From Cyanobacteria bacterium TGS_CYA1 (GTDB lineage Bacteria > Cyanobacteriota > Vampirovibrionia > Obscuribacterales > Obscuribacteraceae): 64,000 nt of DNA. Each line of letters starts with the position of its first letter. The stretch's first letter is position 1. The notes beneath the pieces were generated by a model that made no database searches, was not told the origin of the DNA, and saw only the letters and a program-made list of their open reading frames with translations. The stretch spans positions 186,001-250,000 of the forward strand of contig JAHCIQ010000006.1 of the NCBI GenBank assembly GCA_026129135.1, written 5' to 3'. A program made the position numbers and the translations under genes. Below, piece after piece: positions 55,031 through 63,815 of the stretch.

Positions 55031-55722
55031 ACCTTTTCTCCAACGTCAAATCTATTCTGGTCTAATGCAAACGGCATCAAATCTGGTGCTACAGCATCGT
55101 GTAAAACTCTGTAGGCCTTCGCTTCAGCTAATTTTGTATACATGCTGGCAGGAATAGCCAATACCATAACTGCAGCTCCCACTCCCTCTATAAACCACTG
55201 TACAAGACAGAAAAGCGCAAGTTCTAGCCATGGCTTTTCTGTGCAGACAAAGCTTGCTTTCAGTGCCTCGATAGGTCCACACTCGTATTCGAGTAAAAAG
55301 TAAAAGTAAAACTGCAGACGGATATAAACGTAAAAGCCTGGCACCACGAGAAGTAAGCAACCAATTCCGATTGCAAGATAAAAAAGAATAGTGGCGCCTA
55401 TATACTTAAATGTCAATGGAGCCGGTTTCCAGAGTACATTCGAATTTGGTTTTTCTCCATTCAAGAATTGCAGGCAGGCAAGGTCCAGCCCAATTTTTGT
55501 AATCATCGCAATCCAGGTGATGGCAATGACCAAAACAAGCATGATGAAAAACTGTTCTGTTCCCTTAGCTACAACGATTTTTACCGCCGCAAGAGCCATT
55601 GAAGGCAATGCAACAACCAGTCCCGTCAGTCCTAAAAGACCGAGATATCGCCAAAAACATTTTTTGTAGACTTCCCAACTGGAAGCCAATATTTCGTCTA
55701 AGGAAAAAACGACATCAGCCAT
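55027..55722 (-). CDS. Polytopic membrane protein (DUF975-like)
   Basis: A 231-residue protein with an N-terminal amphipathic lead (SLDEILASSWEVYKKCFWRY), then five or so membrane helices (about 24-48, 58-80, 105-135, 140-165, 175-205). The SWEVYKKCFWRYLGL opening followed by helices and a CGPIEALKASF loop resembles DUF975/GPDPase-membrane-type proteins, which are integral proteins without assigned activity. SD GAGG lies 7 nt before the ATG; 9 bases separate it from the GGDEF-EAL gene upstream. Confidence 0.78.
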   Translation of the reverse strand: MADVVFSLDEILASSWEVYKKCFWRYLGLLGLTGLVVALPSMALAAVKIVVAKGTEQFFIMLVLVIAITWIAMITKIGLDLACLQFLNGEKPNSNVLWKPAPLTFKYIGATILFYLAIGIGCLLLVVPGFYVYIRLQFYFYFLLEYECGPIEALKASFVCTEKPWLELALFCLVQWFIEGVGAAVMVLAIPASMYTKLAEAKAYRVLHDAVAPDLMPFALDQNRFDVGEKV

Positions 55723-55731
55723 TTTGACACC

Positions 55732-57663
55732 TCAACTTAAAAACATGTTGCGTTGCTCATCCTGACTTGGAGGCAAGACTTCAAGCAGTTTCCCCCATAA
55801 AAATCCCTGTCCAAAGTGGATTCCAAGTTCGCCAAGAACTGGTAAGTCGCTTGCGTCTTCTATTCCTTCTGCAATCATTTCGACCCCGAGCGATTTGGCA
55901 ACGTTTGCCAGGCGCTTTAAAAGCCTTACTTTAGTCGGGTCTGTTCCTATGCCGTTGACATATTTTCTGTCTACTTTGACGATGTCTGGTTCGAGCAATA
56001 TAAGTGTTTCAAGTGATGCTCTGCCAAAACCAATGTCGTCAACCGCAATCAAAATGCCTGCATGACGCAAAGCAAGTAATCTGTCGCGCATGTATGAAGG
56101 ATCGCCGATGAAATGTTGCTCGCTTATCTCAACACAAAAAACTTTGCCTTCTCTATCGCTTGGAAAAATTGAAATCAGCTCATGAGGCTCGGTGTCAAGG
56201 ATAGTCGAAGGAAATACATTCAAGTGTACTCGCATCAAACTGGCAATATTGTTTGAAAGTTCTGTGCAGGAGCGCAAACACTGAAGGTCTACTTTGGTGA
56301 GTATATTGTTTTCCACACTCAAACGAAAGAGGTCGTCTGGGCTTTCAAACGCGCCTTCTGGACCGCGAATGAGCATTTCAAAACCGACAACTTCTTTGGT
56401 GCTCAAATTGATTATAGGTTGATAAACTGCTCGATAGCTTTCTTTGGCAAGCAACTGTTCGATTAAGCTCTGAGTGGTTGTTGCTGCTTCTCTGGTATTG
56501 CGATTAACCGACACCGTATTCTTACCAGCTTGCTTACTCTTTTGCAAAGCCTGGCGACCAACTTCGATTATGTCGTCTTTGCCTTTTATTTCATTTGGTA
56601 CAGCCGTAACACCAAGGCTTAATGTGATTGGACCATTTACAGTTTTAAATTCAGGTTGGTCCGATTCTGATACCACCAGGCGCAATCTTTCTGCAACGCG
56701 CATTCCATAAGCAAGTTGCGTATCGGGTAGTAAAACCAGAAATTCGTCGTCGCCAGTGCGAGCCACATGGTCGGATGGTCTTAAGGTTCCAATGATACGC
56801 TTGGTGATTTCGCGCAAAATCTTTTCGCCAGCAGCCGAACCTTTTTCTTCTATAATTTTAGGAAAATCATCGCATGCCACCATTACTGCAATTAAATTGC
56901 CGGTACCACGATTTAATCGGTTTTCTTCTACTTTTAAAACTTGTTCCAGTCCCCGCATGTTCAGCGCGTCTGTGGCAACATCGAGATTAGAAATGTGTTC
57001 TAACTGAGCGCGCGCGTGCGTCAGTTCTTCAGTCAATTCATCTATGCGCTTGGAGTCGGTACTATCTTGTTTCTTTTGAGTGCTGATTATTAAAATCACA
57101 CCAAGCAAACCGGCTACCATGATGAAAGCTAGCCAGGGATAGGGACCGGCCGAAATGAGATTATTGTATTTGAGAGTACGTTCTTCAACCGCTTTGAATT
57201 CTTGTTCTTGCAGTTTTTCAATTGACTGAGTAAGCGCTTTGCGATCATCCATCTGCTGACTCGACTCATCCAGCGTGCGAGCCGCTGCCACGCCTTGATT
57301 TTGCCTTACTTTGATAGTCTGGTCAAAACCTGAAAGAACCGTGCTCATTTGATTAGAGAGCTGGCGAACACTTTCACTGTATTGTGGGTCGTCCTGGCGC
57401 ATGCCGCGCAGCATCATGACCTGTTTTTGTAAATTGTCTTTGGCTGTGTTGTATGCGTCCAGCCAGCGTTTTTCACCCGTCACGACGAAGGATTGATGAT
57501 TCGCTTCGGCGTTGCGAAGTGTTTCGTGTGTCATCTCTAGCTGGTGGAAGATGCTTGTATGCTGATCCAGCCACATTTGAGTATTTTGATTTGATGGTAC
57601 TACATTCAGTACCAGAAAAAAACTGAGTGATGACACCACCACAATGGTGATGATGGCGTACAA
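55732..57663 (-). CDS. CHASE3-GGDEF-EAL c-di-GMP signalling protein
   Basis: A 643-residue membrane protein: membrane segment (2-20), an extracytoplasmic four-helix CHASE3 sensor (about 28-165), a second membrane segment (about 175-193), coiled coil, GGDEF domain (about 225-390) and EAL domain (about 405-635). The GGDEF signature reads GDDEF, with Asp for the second Gly, so cyclase activity is doubtful. The EAL signature reads EML, but other catalytic residues are present (HLNVFPST, the DDIGFG pair, VKVDRKYV, IAEGIE, GQGFLWG), so phosphodiesterase activity is likely. The start is an odd TTG; in-frame codons 5' of it (ATT, NSKIL) could also serve. The gene is 34 bases after the kinase gene. 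Confidence 0.9.
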   Translation of the reverse strand: MYAIITIVVVSSLSFFLVLNVVPSNQNTQMWLDQHTSIFHQLEMTHETLRNAEANHQSFVVTGEKRWLDAYNTAKDNLQKQVMMLRGMRQDDPQYSESVRQLSNQMSTVLSGFDQTIKVRQNQGVAAARTLDESSQQMDDRKALTQSIEKLQEQEFKAVEERTLKYNNLISAGPYPWLAFIMVAGLLGVILIISTQKKQDSTDSKRIDELTEELTHARAQLEHISNLDVATDALNMRGLEQVLKVEENRLNRGTGNLIAVMVACDDFPKIIEEKGSAAGEKILREITKRIIGTLRPSDHVARTGDDEFLVLLPDTQLAYGMRVAERLRLVVSESDQPEFKTVNGPITLSLGVTAVPNEIKGKDDIIEVGRQALQKSKQAGKNTVSVNRNTREAATTTQSLIEQLLAKESYRAVYQPIINLSTKEVVGFEMLIRGPEGAFESPDDLFRLSVENNILTKVDLQCLRSCTELSNNIASLMRVHLNVFPSTILDTEPHELISIFPSDREGKVFCVEISEQHFIGDPSYMRDRLLALRHAGILIAVDDIGFGRASLETLILLEPDIVKVDRKYVNGIGTDPTKVRLLKRLANVAKSLGVEMIAEGIEDASDLPVLGELGIHFGQGFLWGKLLEVLPPSQDEQRNMFLS

Positions 57664-57697
57664 AATTTTGCTGTTATTCGCGTTGATGGAATTCGGC

Positions 57698-58885
57698 TCA
57701 GCTTAAACGGGTGAATATATAAATAGCTATTCCCAATGCAGCAATTGCTAAAAGGATCAAAAATAATATACGACCCCGACCGGTTTTCTGAATATTTGCC
57801 GTTTTTAGGGGGCTTTGCGGAGTTGTGACAACTGTTTTCAGATTGTCTTGGGCAGACTGAACCTGGCTCAGTGCAATCAGCTCTGGAGTGGTTTTGCCAG
57901 CTTTGTTTTTTTGCGGTTTGATGCTTCCTGTCAGATAATCTTTTATATCAATTGCAGAATCGGGTCTATTTTCAGGGTCTTTATCGAGCAATCTTTCTAA
58001 TAAAAGGCGTATGTGGGGATATTGGTTGAAAATAGCGGCTGAAAGATCTGGCTTTTTCGCATTCAAGCGATTCATCACTGTTTCGATAGCCGTTTTGCCT
58101 ACTAGTGGTGGCTGTCCACAAAACATTTCATAAATAATGCAGCCCAGAGAATAAAAGTCTGACCTGTGATCGACTGCAAAGCCTCGCGCCTGTTCGGGAC
58201 TCATATATGCCGGAGTACCAAGTGCTTCGCCTGGAACCGAAATGGCAATATTGTCGCCCTGGATGAATTTAGCCAGACCAAAGTCGAGTAATATTGCTCG
58301 CTTTTGTCCATTTTCATTCACTATCATGATATTGCCTGGTTTAAGATCGCGATGCATGACATTTTTGCCGTGGGCATGCGCCAGAGCATCACAAATTTGA
58401 TTGAGGATAGTCAATGCTTCGTGCAAAGGCAGAGAATTTCTCTTCATGTGCGAACTCAAAGTTTCGCCCTCGATTAAGTCCATAACCATATACGGTATCG
58501 AATCTTTGAAAATTCCAAAGTCGTGAATTGTAATTACATTTGGATGATTTAGGTTGGCAGCTGCTTTGGCTTCGCGTTGAAAGCGCATCAAAGACGAGCG
58601 TGTTGAATTATTGGTGTCCGAATTTTCAATTCCCTTCAAATCCATCAAGACTTTGATAGCGACGAATTTGTCTAGAATCAGGTGCTTGGCTCTAAAAACC
58701 ATGCCGACATTGCCTGCGCCAAGCTTGTCGACGATTTGATATTTATTGTCGAAAATGTCACCTGGTTCGACGTCTTCATGTGACTCGACATTCTGAAAAT
58801 GGCCAGACAGATTGTCTTTTGAAATAGTCAAAATGAGATACCTACAATTAGTATCTCTATAGCTTATTACTAAGTTCATGAACAC
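57698..58885 (-). CDS. Membrane-anchored Ser/Thr protein kinase
   Basis: A Hanks-type kinase of up to 395 residues with all catalytic blocks: LGAGNVGMVFRAKH (P-loop, near 55), AIKVLM with the ATP Lys, VMHRDLKPGNIMI with the catalytic Asp (near 180), LLDFGLAKF, GTPAYMSPEQ. A Ser/Thr/Lys juxtamembrane region follows and one C-terminal membrane segment (RILFLILLAIAALGIAIYIF), with almost no extracytoplasmic tail, so sensing must come from a partner. The start is uncertain: ATG at 58885/58879, or a later TTG (near 58832) with GTAGG upstream. An inverted repeat GAGATAC...GTATCTC lies near the true start. It heads an operon with the CHASE3-GGDEF-EAL gene. Confidence 0.92.
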   Translation of the reverse strand: MFMNLVISYRDTNCRYLILTISKDNLSGHFQNVESHEDVEPGDIFDNKYQIVDKLGAGNVGMVFRAKHLILDKFVAIKVLMDLKGIENSDTNNSTRSSLMRFQREAKAAANLNHPNVITIHDFGIFKDSIPYMVMDLIEGETLSSHMKRNSLPLHEALTILNQICDALAHAHGKNVMHRDLKPGNIMIVNENGQKRAILLDFGLAKFIQGDNIAISVPGEALGTPAYMSPEQARGFAVDHRSDFYSLGCIIYEMFCGQPPLVGKTAIETVMNRLNAKKPDLSAAIFNQYPHIRLLLERLLDKDPENRPDSAIDIKDYLTGSIKPQKNKAGKTTPELIALSQVQSAQDNLKTVVTTPQSPLKTANIQKTGRGRILFLILLAIAALGIAIYIFTRLS

Positions 58886-58902
58886 AAAGAGTGTTAAAGG
58901 TT

Positions 58903-58928
58903 ATCGGACACCATTTCTGGTGTCCGAT
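58903..58928. terminator. Hairpin between glnN and the kinase gene
   Basis: An 11-bp perfect stem (58903-58913 with 58918-58928), loop TTTC, 35 bases after the glnN stop on the minus strand. The bases following are only weakly U-rich, so it may be a partial terminator that leaves some read-through into the kinase operon. Confidence 0.6.
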
Positions 58929-58963
58929 TAATCCAAAAGACCGATAATGGAGCTTTATTCGCT

Positions 58964-61237
58964 TTAGAACAAATAGAGCAATTCGCGGAACTTGGGCAAA
59001 GGCCAGAGTGAATCGTCGACGTACAATTCGAGTTCATCCACAGCGGCTCTCACCTCATTCATTGCGGGTATCACCTGTTCCTGACAGAACTTGGCCAGGA
59101 GCACTTGGTCTGCGTCTTCACCATGTCCACCGCCAGGCCCACCAGATGATGGGGCGATTATGTTATCCATGGTCTCGAGCGCGTACTGAAGATCGTTGAC
59201 TCTCTGTACGAAGGTGCGCAAGAAGCCTTCTTGCCCGGATATATTGCCACCGCCTATAGCGGCTTTGGTTTGCAAAATTGTGGTGGCAAGGCGGTTTTGA
59301 TATTCTAGACACGCAGGCAGAATTATGGTGGTGGCAATGTTTCGAGTTAGCTGCCATTCGATATTTATGGTCTTGCAGAAATTTGCTGCTCTTACGTTGT
59401 ACCTTGCTACCAGCTCGTGCTCGGTAAAGACATTGAACTTTTTGAACAGATCTTTTGTTTCGTCCTTAACTAGCTCGGGCAGTGAATCAATCGTGTTTCT
59501 GAGATTAGGCAAACCGCGTTTGGCGGCTTCTTCTTGCCAGTCGCTCGAATAGTTGTCACCACTGAAAATTATGCGTTTGTTGTCTTGAAGCACGTTACGC
59601 ACTACATGTTCAGCCGCTTTTACAGGGTCTGTACCGCTGTCAATCATCTTCTTGATTTCGCCGTACATGTATTGCATCGACTCAGCCATCATGGTATTGA
59701 GTACGGTGTTGGGGAAGAAGATAGACATACTCGAGCCGATGGCGCGGAACTCGAATTTATTGCCTGTAAATGCAAAAGGCGAAGTTCTGTTTCGGTCTGA
59801 ATTATCCTTTGGAATATCAGGCAGTGTCGCCACTCCGAACTGAACCATTTGCGGGCTGCTCGAAGATTTCTTCTTGCCTTCGCTGATTTCCTCGACTACG
59901 CGGGTCAGTCCTTCTCCTAGAAAAACGCTCATGATTGCAGGAGGGGCTTCGTTAGCGCCAAGGCGCAAATCGTTGCCAGCGCTTGCGATACTTGCTCTGA
60001 GCAGTCCGCCATAAGTATTCATTGCGCGAATGACTGCAGTGAGCATTACCAGGAATTGAACGTTTTCTTGAGGAGTGTGACCTGGGTCGAGCAAGTTGTT
60101 GCCTTGATCATCGCAAAGCGACCAGTTGTTGTGTTTGCCACTTCCGTTTACGCCACTGAAAGGTTTTTCGTGAAACAGGCAACGCAAGCCATGTTTCTGA
60201 GCGGTCTTGCGAAATACTTCCATCAAAAGCATGTTGTGATCGATTGCTGTGTTTGCAGATTCGAAAACTGGAGCAACTTCGAATTGTGCTGGGGCAACTT
60301 CATTGTGTCTGGTTTTGACCGGGACACCTAGTTTGTATAATTCGGCTTCGCAATCCATCATGAATGCAAGCACTCGATCTTTGATAGAACCCCAATAATG
60401 GTCTTCCATTTCTTGACCCTTTGGAGGTCTTGCTCCAAAGAGAGCGCGACCGCTATAAATGATGTCCGGGCGAGCCAGATAAAAGGCGTCATCTATGAGG
60501 AAATATTCTTGCTCCGCACCAACCGTGCTGCTAATGCGTTTGACGTTTCCACCGATGAGATTGAGCAGGCGAACGCCTGTGTCATTCAATGCTTGCAGCG
60601 AGCGTAGCAAAGGTGTTTTTTCGTCGAGTGCTTCTCCACCAAACGAACAAAATACAGTCGGAATACAAAGTGTTTTTCCGTTTGCACTTTCCATCAAGAA
60701 TGCAGGACTGGTAGGATCCCAGCCGGTATAACCGCGAGCTTCAAAAGTAGAGCGCATGCCGCCTGATGGAAAGGACGATGCGTCAGGTTCGCCCTGAATG
60801 AGGAATTTGCCCGAGAATTCTATGATGGCACCACCTTCGGTACCAGTACCTCCCAGAAAAGCGTCGTGCTTTTCTGCGGTCGATCCGGTCATGGGGTGGA
60901 ACCAGTGCGTGAAGTGAGTTGCACCACGAGCGATGGCCCAGTCTTTCATGGCGTTTGCCACTACGTCTGCAATGGTGGGGTCGAGGGCTTCACCATGGTC
61001 GATACAACTCAAAAGAGTTTTGTAAACCGGCTTGGGTAAAAGCTGGCGCATTGCACTTTTGTTGAAGACGTTGATTCCGAAAATTTCTTGTAGAGGTGTT
61101 TCTTCGTAGTTGACCGAACTATTCACTGGTTGTCTTTCCTTCACTACATTCATTGCATCGAAACGAGCTCTTGCCTGCTGCGATCCGCTTCTGCCAACAA
61201 AACTCAACTTATTTTTCGGATCGATATTTACTGCCAT
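58964..61237 (-). CDS. glnN: Glutamine synthetase type III
   Basis: Makes glutamine from glutamate, ammonia and ATP. The 757-residue length and blocks mark the GSIII class: EQEYFLIDDAFY, RHNEVAPAQFEVAPVFE, GSGKHNNWSL, ANEAPPAIMSVFLGEGLTRV and FAFTGNKFEFRAIGSSMS. GSIII is the form typical of Bacteroidetes and many Cyanobacteria. SD AAGGAGC lies 8 nt before the ATG. It follows a YjbQ-family gene by 93 bases. No PII (glnB) or ammonium transporter gene is adjacent, and there is no visible NtcA-type site in the upstream gap, so nitrogen control is not shown here. Confidence 0.97.
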   Translation of the reverse strand: MAVNIDPKNKLSFVGRSGSQQARARFDAMNVVKERQPVNSSVNYEETPLQEIFGINVFNKSAMRQLLPKPVYKTLLSCIDHGEALDPTIADVVANAMKDWAIARGATHFTHWFHPMTGSTAEKHDAFLGGTGTEGGAIIEFSGKFLIQGEPDASSFPSGGMRSTFEARGYTGWDPTSPAFLMESANGKTLCIPTVFCSFGGEALDEKTPLLRSLQALNDTGVRLLNLIGGNVKRISSTVGAEQEYFLIDDAFYLARPDIIYSGRALFGARPPKGQEMEDHYWGSIKDRVLAFMMDCEAELYKLGVPVKTRHNEVAPAQFEVAPVFESANTAIDHNMLLMEVFRKTAQKHGLRCLFHEKPFSGVNGSGKHNNWSLCDDQGNNLLDPGHTPQENVQFLVMLTAVIRAMNTYGGLLRASIASAGNDLRLGANEAPPAIMSVFLGEGLTRVVEEISEGKKKSSSSPQMVQFGVATLPDIPKDNSDRNRTSPFAFTGNKFEFRAIGSSMSIFFPNTVLNTMMAESMQYMYGEIKKMIDSGTDPVKAAEHVVRNVLQDNKRIIFSGDNYSSDWQEEAAKRGLPNLRNTIDSLPELVKDETKDLFKKFNVFTEHELVARYNVRAANFCKTINIEWQLTRNIATTIILPACLEYQNRLATTILQTKAAIGGGNISGQEGFLRTFVQRVNDLQYALETMDNIIAPSSGGPGGGHGEDADQVLLAKFCQEQVIPAMNEVRAAVDELELYVDDSLWPLPKFRELLYLF

Positions 61238-61330
61238 TTACTAAGCTCCTTTTCCAAGCTGTCATAACTAATGCTACTTCTCGTCCTGCCTCTTTGATAT
61301 AAAGATTTTGCAAAAACTTCTGTATATATC

Positions 61331-61762
61331 CTAGATTCCGAGGGCTTTCAGGATGACGCGTTTTTTGCGCTGTCCATCGAACTCGGCATAAAAGATCTGT
61401 TCCCATGGACCTAAGTCCAATTTTCCTTCAGTGACCGGAACCATTACCTGATGGTTTATCAAGATGCGTTTTAAATGAGCATCGCCATTATCTTCGCCGG
61501 TTTTGTGATGCTGATATCCTGGGTTTACCGGTGCCAATTTTTCTAGCCATTCATCAATGTCATGAATCAAGCCGTTTTCCCAGTCGTTGATATATACACC
61601 AGCTGTAATGTGCATAGCCGACACCAGGATGAACCCTTCTTGAATGCCGGATTCCTGGCAGAACTGAGCGACTTCGTCGGTTATGCGTACATAATCGCGT
61701 CTGTTTTTAGTGTTGAACCACAAATATTTAGTGTGCGCCTGTAGCGCCTCAGTGGCTTTCAT
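61331..61762 (-). CDS. YjbQ-family protein (secondary thiamine-phosphate synthase fold)
   Basis: A 143-residue protein of the UPF0047/YjbQ family. [20 protein letters not shown] holds the conserved His, [20 protein letters not shown] the next, and [20 protein letters not shown] the closing block. Family members have weak thiamine-phosphate synthase activity that complements thiE in E. coli, but their real role is not settled. SD GAGGTGA lies 6-9 nt before the ATG. Single gene between glnN and the secreted TPR protein. Confidence 0.93.
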   Translation of the reverse strand: MKATEALQAHTKYLWFNTKNRRDYVRITDEVAQFCQESGIQEGFILVSAMHITAGVYINDWENGLIHDIDEWLEKLAPVNPGYQHHKTGEDNGDAHLKRILINHQVMVPVTEGKLDLGPWEQIFYAEFDGQRKKRVILKALGI

Positions 61763-61871
61763 TAAAAATCACCTCGCCAAAAAGATGCCGCTATTTTAGC
61801 AAATAGCCTTTCTGGAAGGTCGAAATATTAAGCTTGCACGATGATCCGCCAGGCGCAAAACTAAAAGCGTT

Positions 61872-62921
61872 TTAGCACTGATTGAGCTTTTCTTTTGCTT
61901 CGTTATTGCTTGGATCTATGCTGAGAGCTCGTTTGTAAGCATCTTTAGCTTCTTCTACCTTGCCAAGTTTTTTATAAATATTGCCAAGATGCACCCACAA
62001 TGTAGGCTGTTTAGGCTCTAAGTCGCATGCCTTGCGAAAGGCTTCTTCAGCCTGAGGCAGATCACCTTTGGATTCTGCCATCCACCCCAGATCGACGTGC
62101 AGGGCGATGACATCTGGTCTCAGTTTGACCGCTTCTTCCATGCTGGTCAAGGCTTCATCTTCTTTGCCGTCTTTAGCTAAAAGAAAAGCATAGTCTGCTC
62201 TGGCGTAAGGGTCATTTGGGTCGAGGTCGAACGCTTCTTTATAGAATTTTTCTGCTTCGGCAAAATTGTTATCGCTTGCATACGAAAATGCTAGTGATCG
62301 AGTGATGACTGGATCTTCTGGGTCGTAATTGCGCGCCAGTAAAAGCTCTTCGATTGCGTCTTTCCATTTCGTTTTGGAAGCGAATTCAACACCTTCGTTG
62401 TAATGTGTTGTCGATGCGTCTTCGGTCAATTTTTCTTTTTGTTCATCAGATAAAGCAACAGGTTCGGCGGCTCCAACAACAATCAAGAGCTCTGCTAATG
62501 AGCGTCCGAAATGACCTTGCATCAGTGCCACCACACAATAATCGCGATGGGCCACTTTCATATCGGGCACACAATTGACGGCTGCACGCAATTCTACGTC
62601 TGCCAATTTCCACTTCCACTTAGAAGAATATCCTTTGGCTTTCTTCCAGTGATCAGTGCCTTCGTACATCAGGAGGGCTTTTTGTTTCTCTTCGTCTGCT
62701 TCTACTTTTTCATCGTCTAAAGTAATTTCTTTTGCCGCGCTTTGAGTAGCTTTCACTTCTGCTTGAGATTCGACTTTGGCAGGAGCAGAATTAGTCTTTT
62801 CGTCGGCTGCAAAAGCCGGATAATAGAGGTCTAACGTGCTAGCTGCACCAAGAGCAGACACCACACTTAGTGTCAGACTCAATGTTTTATTTAAAAATCT
62901 GCTTCTAACGCTGGCTCTCAC
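61872..62921 (-). CDS. Secreted TPR protein
   Basis: A 349-residue exported protein: signal peptide (about 1-37, ending YPAFAADE), an acidic/Lys-rich linker (about 40-85), then at least four tandem TPR units in the C-terminal half (for example NDPYARADYAFLLAKDGKED, VEEAKDAYKRALSIDPSNNE). TPRs bind partner proteins; no catalytic domain is present. Start is GTG with AGAGG 8 nt upstream. Together with lpxI upstream it may form a small envelope operon (36-base gap). Partner unknown. Confidence 0.86.
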   Translation of the reverse strand: MRASVRSRFLNKTLSLTLSVVSALGAASTLDLYYPAFAADEKTNSAPAKVESQAEVKATQSAAKEITLDDEKVEADEEKQKALLMYEGTDHWKKAKGYSSKWKWKLADVELRAAVNCVPDMKVAHRDYCVVALMQGHFGRSLAELLIVVGAAEPVALSDEQKEKLTEDASTTHYNEGVEFASKTKWKDAIEELLLARNYDPEDPVITRSLAFSYASDNNFAEAEKFYKEAFDLDPNDPYARADYAFLLAKDGKEDEALTSMEEAVKLRPDVIALHVDLGWMAESKGDLPQAEEAFRKACDLEPKQPTLWVHLGNIYKKLGKVEEAKDAYKRALSIDPSNNEAKEKLNQC

Positions 62922-62957
62922 GATCTCTACCTCTTTCTTTATTCTATCTACTTTTAT

Positions 62958-63809
62958 CTAGACTGCCACAATCACAATTTCGTTCCGGTCAGCAAATTCA
63001 ATCATTGCTTCTTCTTCAACCATTAAAATCTGTCCCGCCTCGATACAAAGCACCCCACCTGGTTTTGATGAAACCATGGATTGAAGTGTGCTCATTCCGA
63101 CTGTAGGAATGTCGAAGCGCTCATCTTGAATGGGGCGCGCCACCTTGATTACAGTAACTGGTCCTTTGTTTATAGCTACTGCTCGCTGAATGGTGCGGTC
63201 GGTGCCTTCTGCCGCCTCGACTGCAATTACCATGCGGTCATAAACGACGAGTGTTTGCCCTATTTCCAGTCGGGCTGATTCCTTTGCGATTTTAAAACCA
63301 AAATCGATGTCGGCATACTGAAAAGCATCCGGCTTTTTCTTTGTCAGGACGCCAACTTCTTGATACAAATGGCTCAAAAATTCGGTCTGGGTCAAAACCT
63401 TGAAACCTTCGATTTCCATGCAATCGCCAATGTGTCTTTGGATGGTATCGTCTTTGAAATCGGGCAGGCGACTCAATTCTTTGATAGCGACCCAATCTAT
63501 TTTGGTTACATTTTTGAGCATGTCCAGTTTGGGCACTTTGCCGCAAAACACTACAGAATCGCATTTATTCTCGCGCAACAATTTCAAATTGCGTCCAATT
63601 TGCCCGGGGAAAATCTCGTAAACTTGCTCTGAGTGAGGCGCCAGGCGTGCTTTGGCTTCTTGGCTCATAGCTAAGGAAATTACATCGTAACCCTTTTCCT
63701 TTGCGCGTTTGGCAAGAAGTTCGGGCAATTTGCCATCTCCTGCAATAACGCCAAGACGCTTTTGGGCTGTGCTTTGGGCAGAACTAGTATTTTGAATCAA
63801 TGTTTGCAT
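62958..63809 (-). CDS. lpxI: UDP-2,3-diacylglucosamine diphosphatase LpxI
   Basis: Hydrolyses UDP-2,3-diacylglucosamine to lipid X and UMP in lipid A synthesis. About 283 residues of the DUF1009/LpxI family: LGVIAGDGKLPELLAKRAKE (near 19) and IFPGQIGRNLKLLRENKCDSVV cover the first domain, and MVIAVEAAEGTDRTIQRA, with GGVLCIEAGQILMVEEEAM, the second. LpxI replaces LpxH in many bacteria outside the gamma and beta groups. The ATG at 63809 is used (a TTG two codons earlier is also open); there is no good Shine-Dalgarno. Its presence shows an outer membrane with lipid A. Confidence 0.94.
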   Translation of the reverse strand: MQTLIQNTSSAQSTAQKRLGVIAGDGKLPELLAKRAKEKGYDVISLAMSQEAKARLAPHSEQVYEIFPGQIGRNLKLLRENKCDSVVFCGKVPKLDMLKNVTKIDWVAIKELSRLPDFKDDTIQRHIGDCMEIEGFKVLTQTEFLSHLYQEVGVLTKKKPDAFQYADIDFGFKIAKESARLEIGQTLVVYDRMVIAVEAAEGTDRTIQRAVAINKGPVTVIKVARPIQDERFDIPTVGMSTLQSMVSSKPGGVLCIEAGQILMVEEEAMIEFADRNEIVIVAV

Positions 63810-63815
63810 GCTCAA

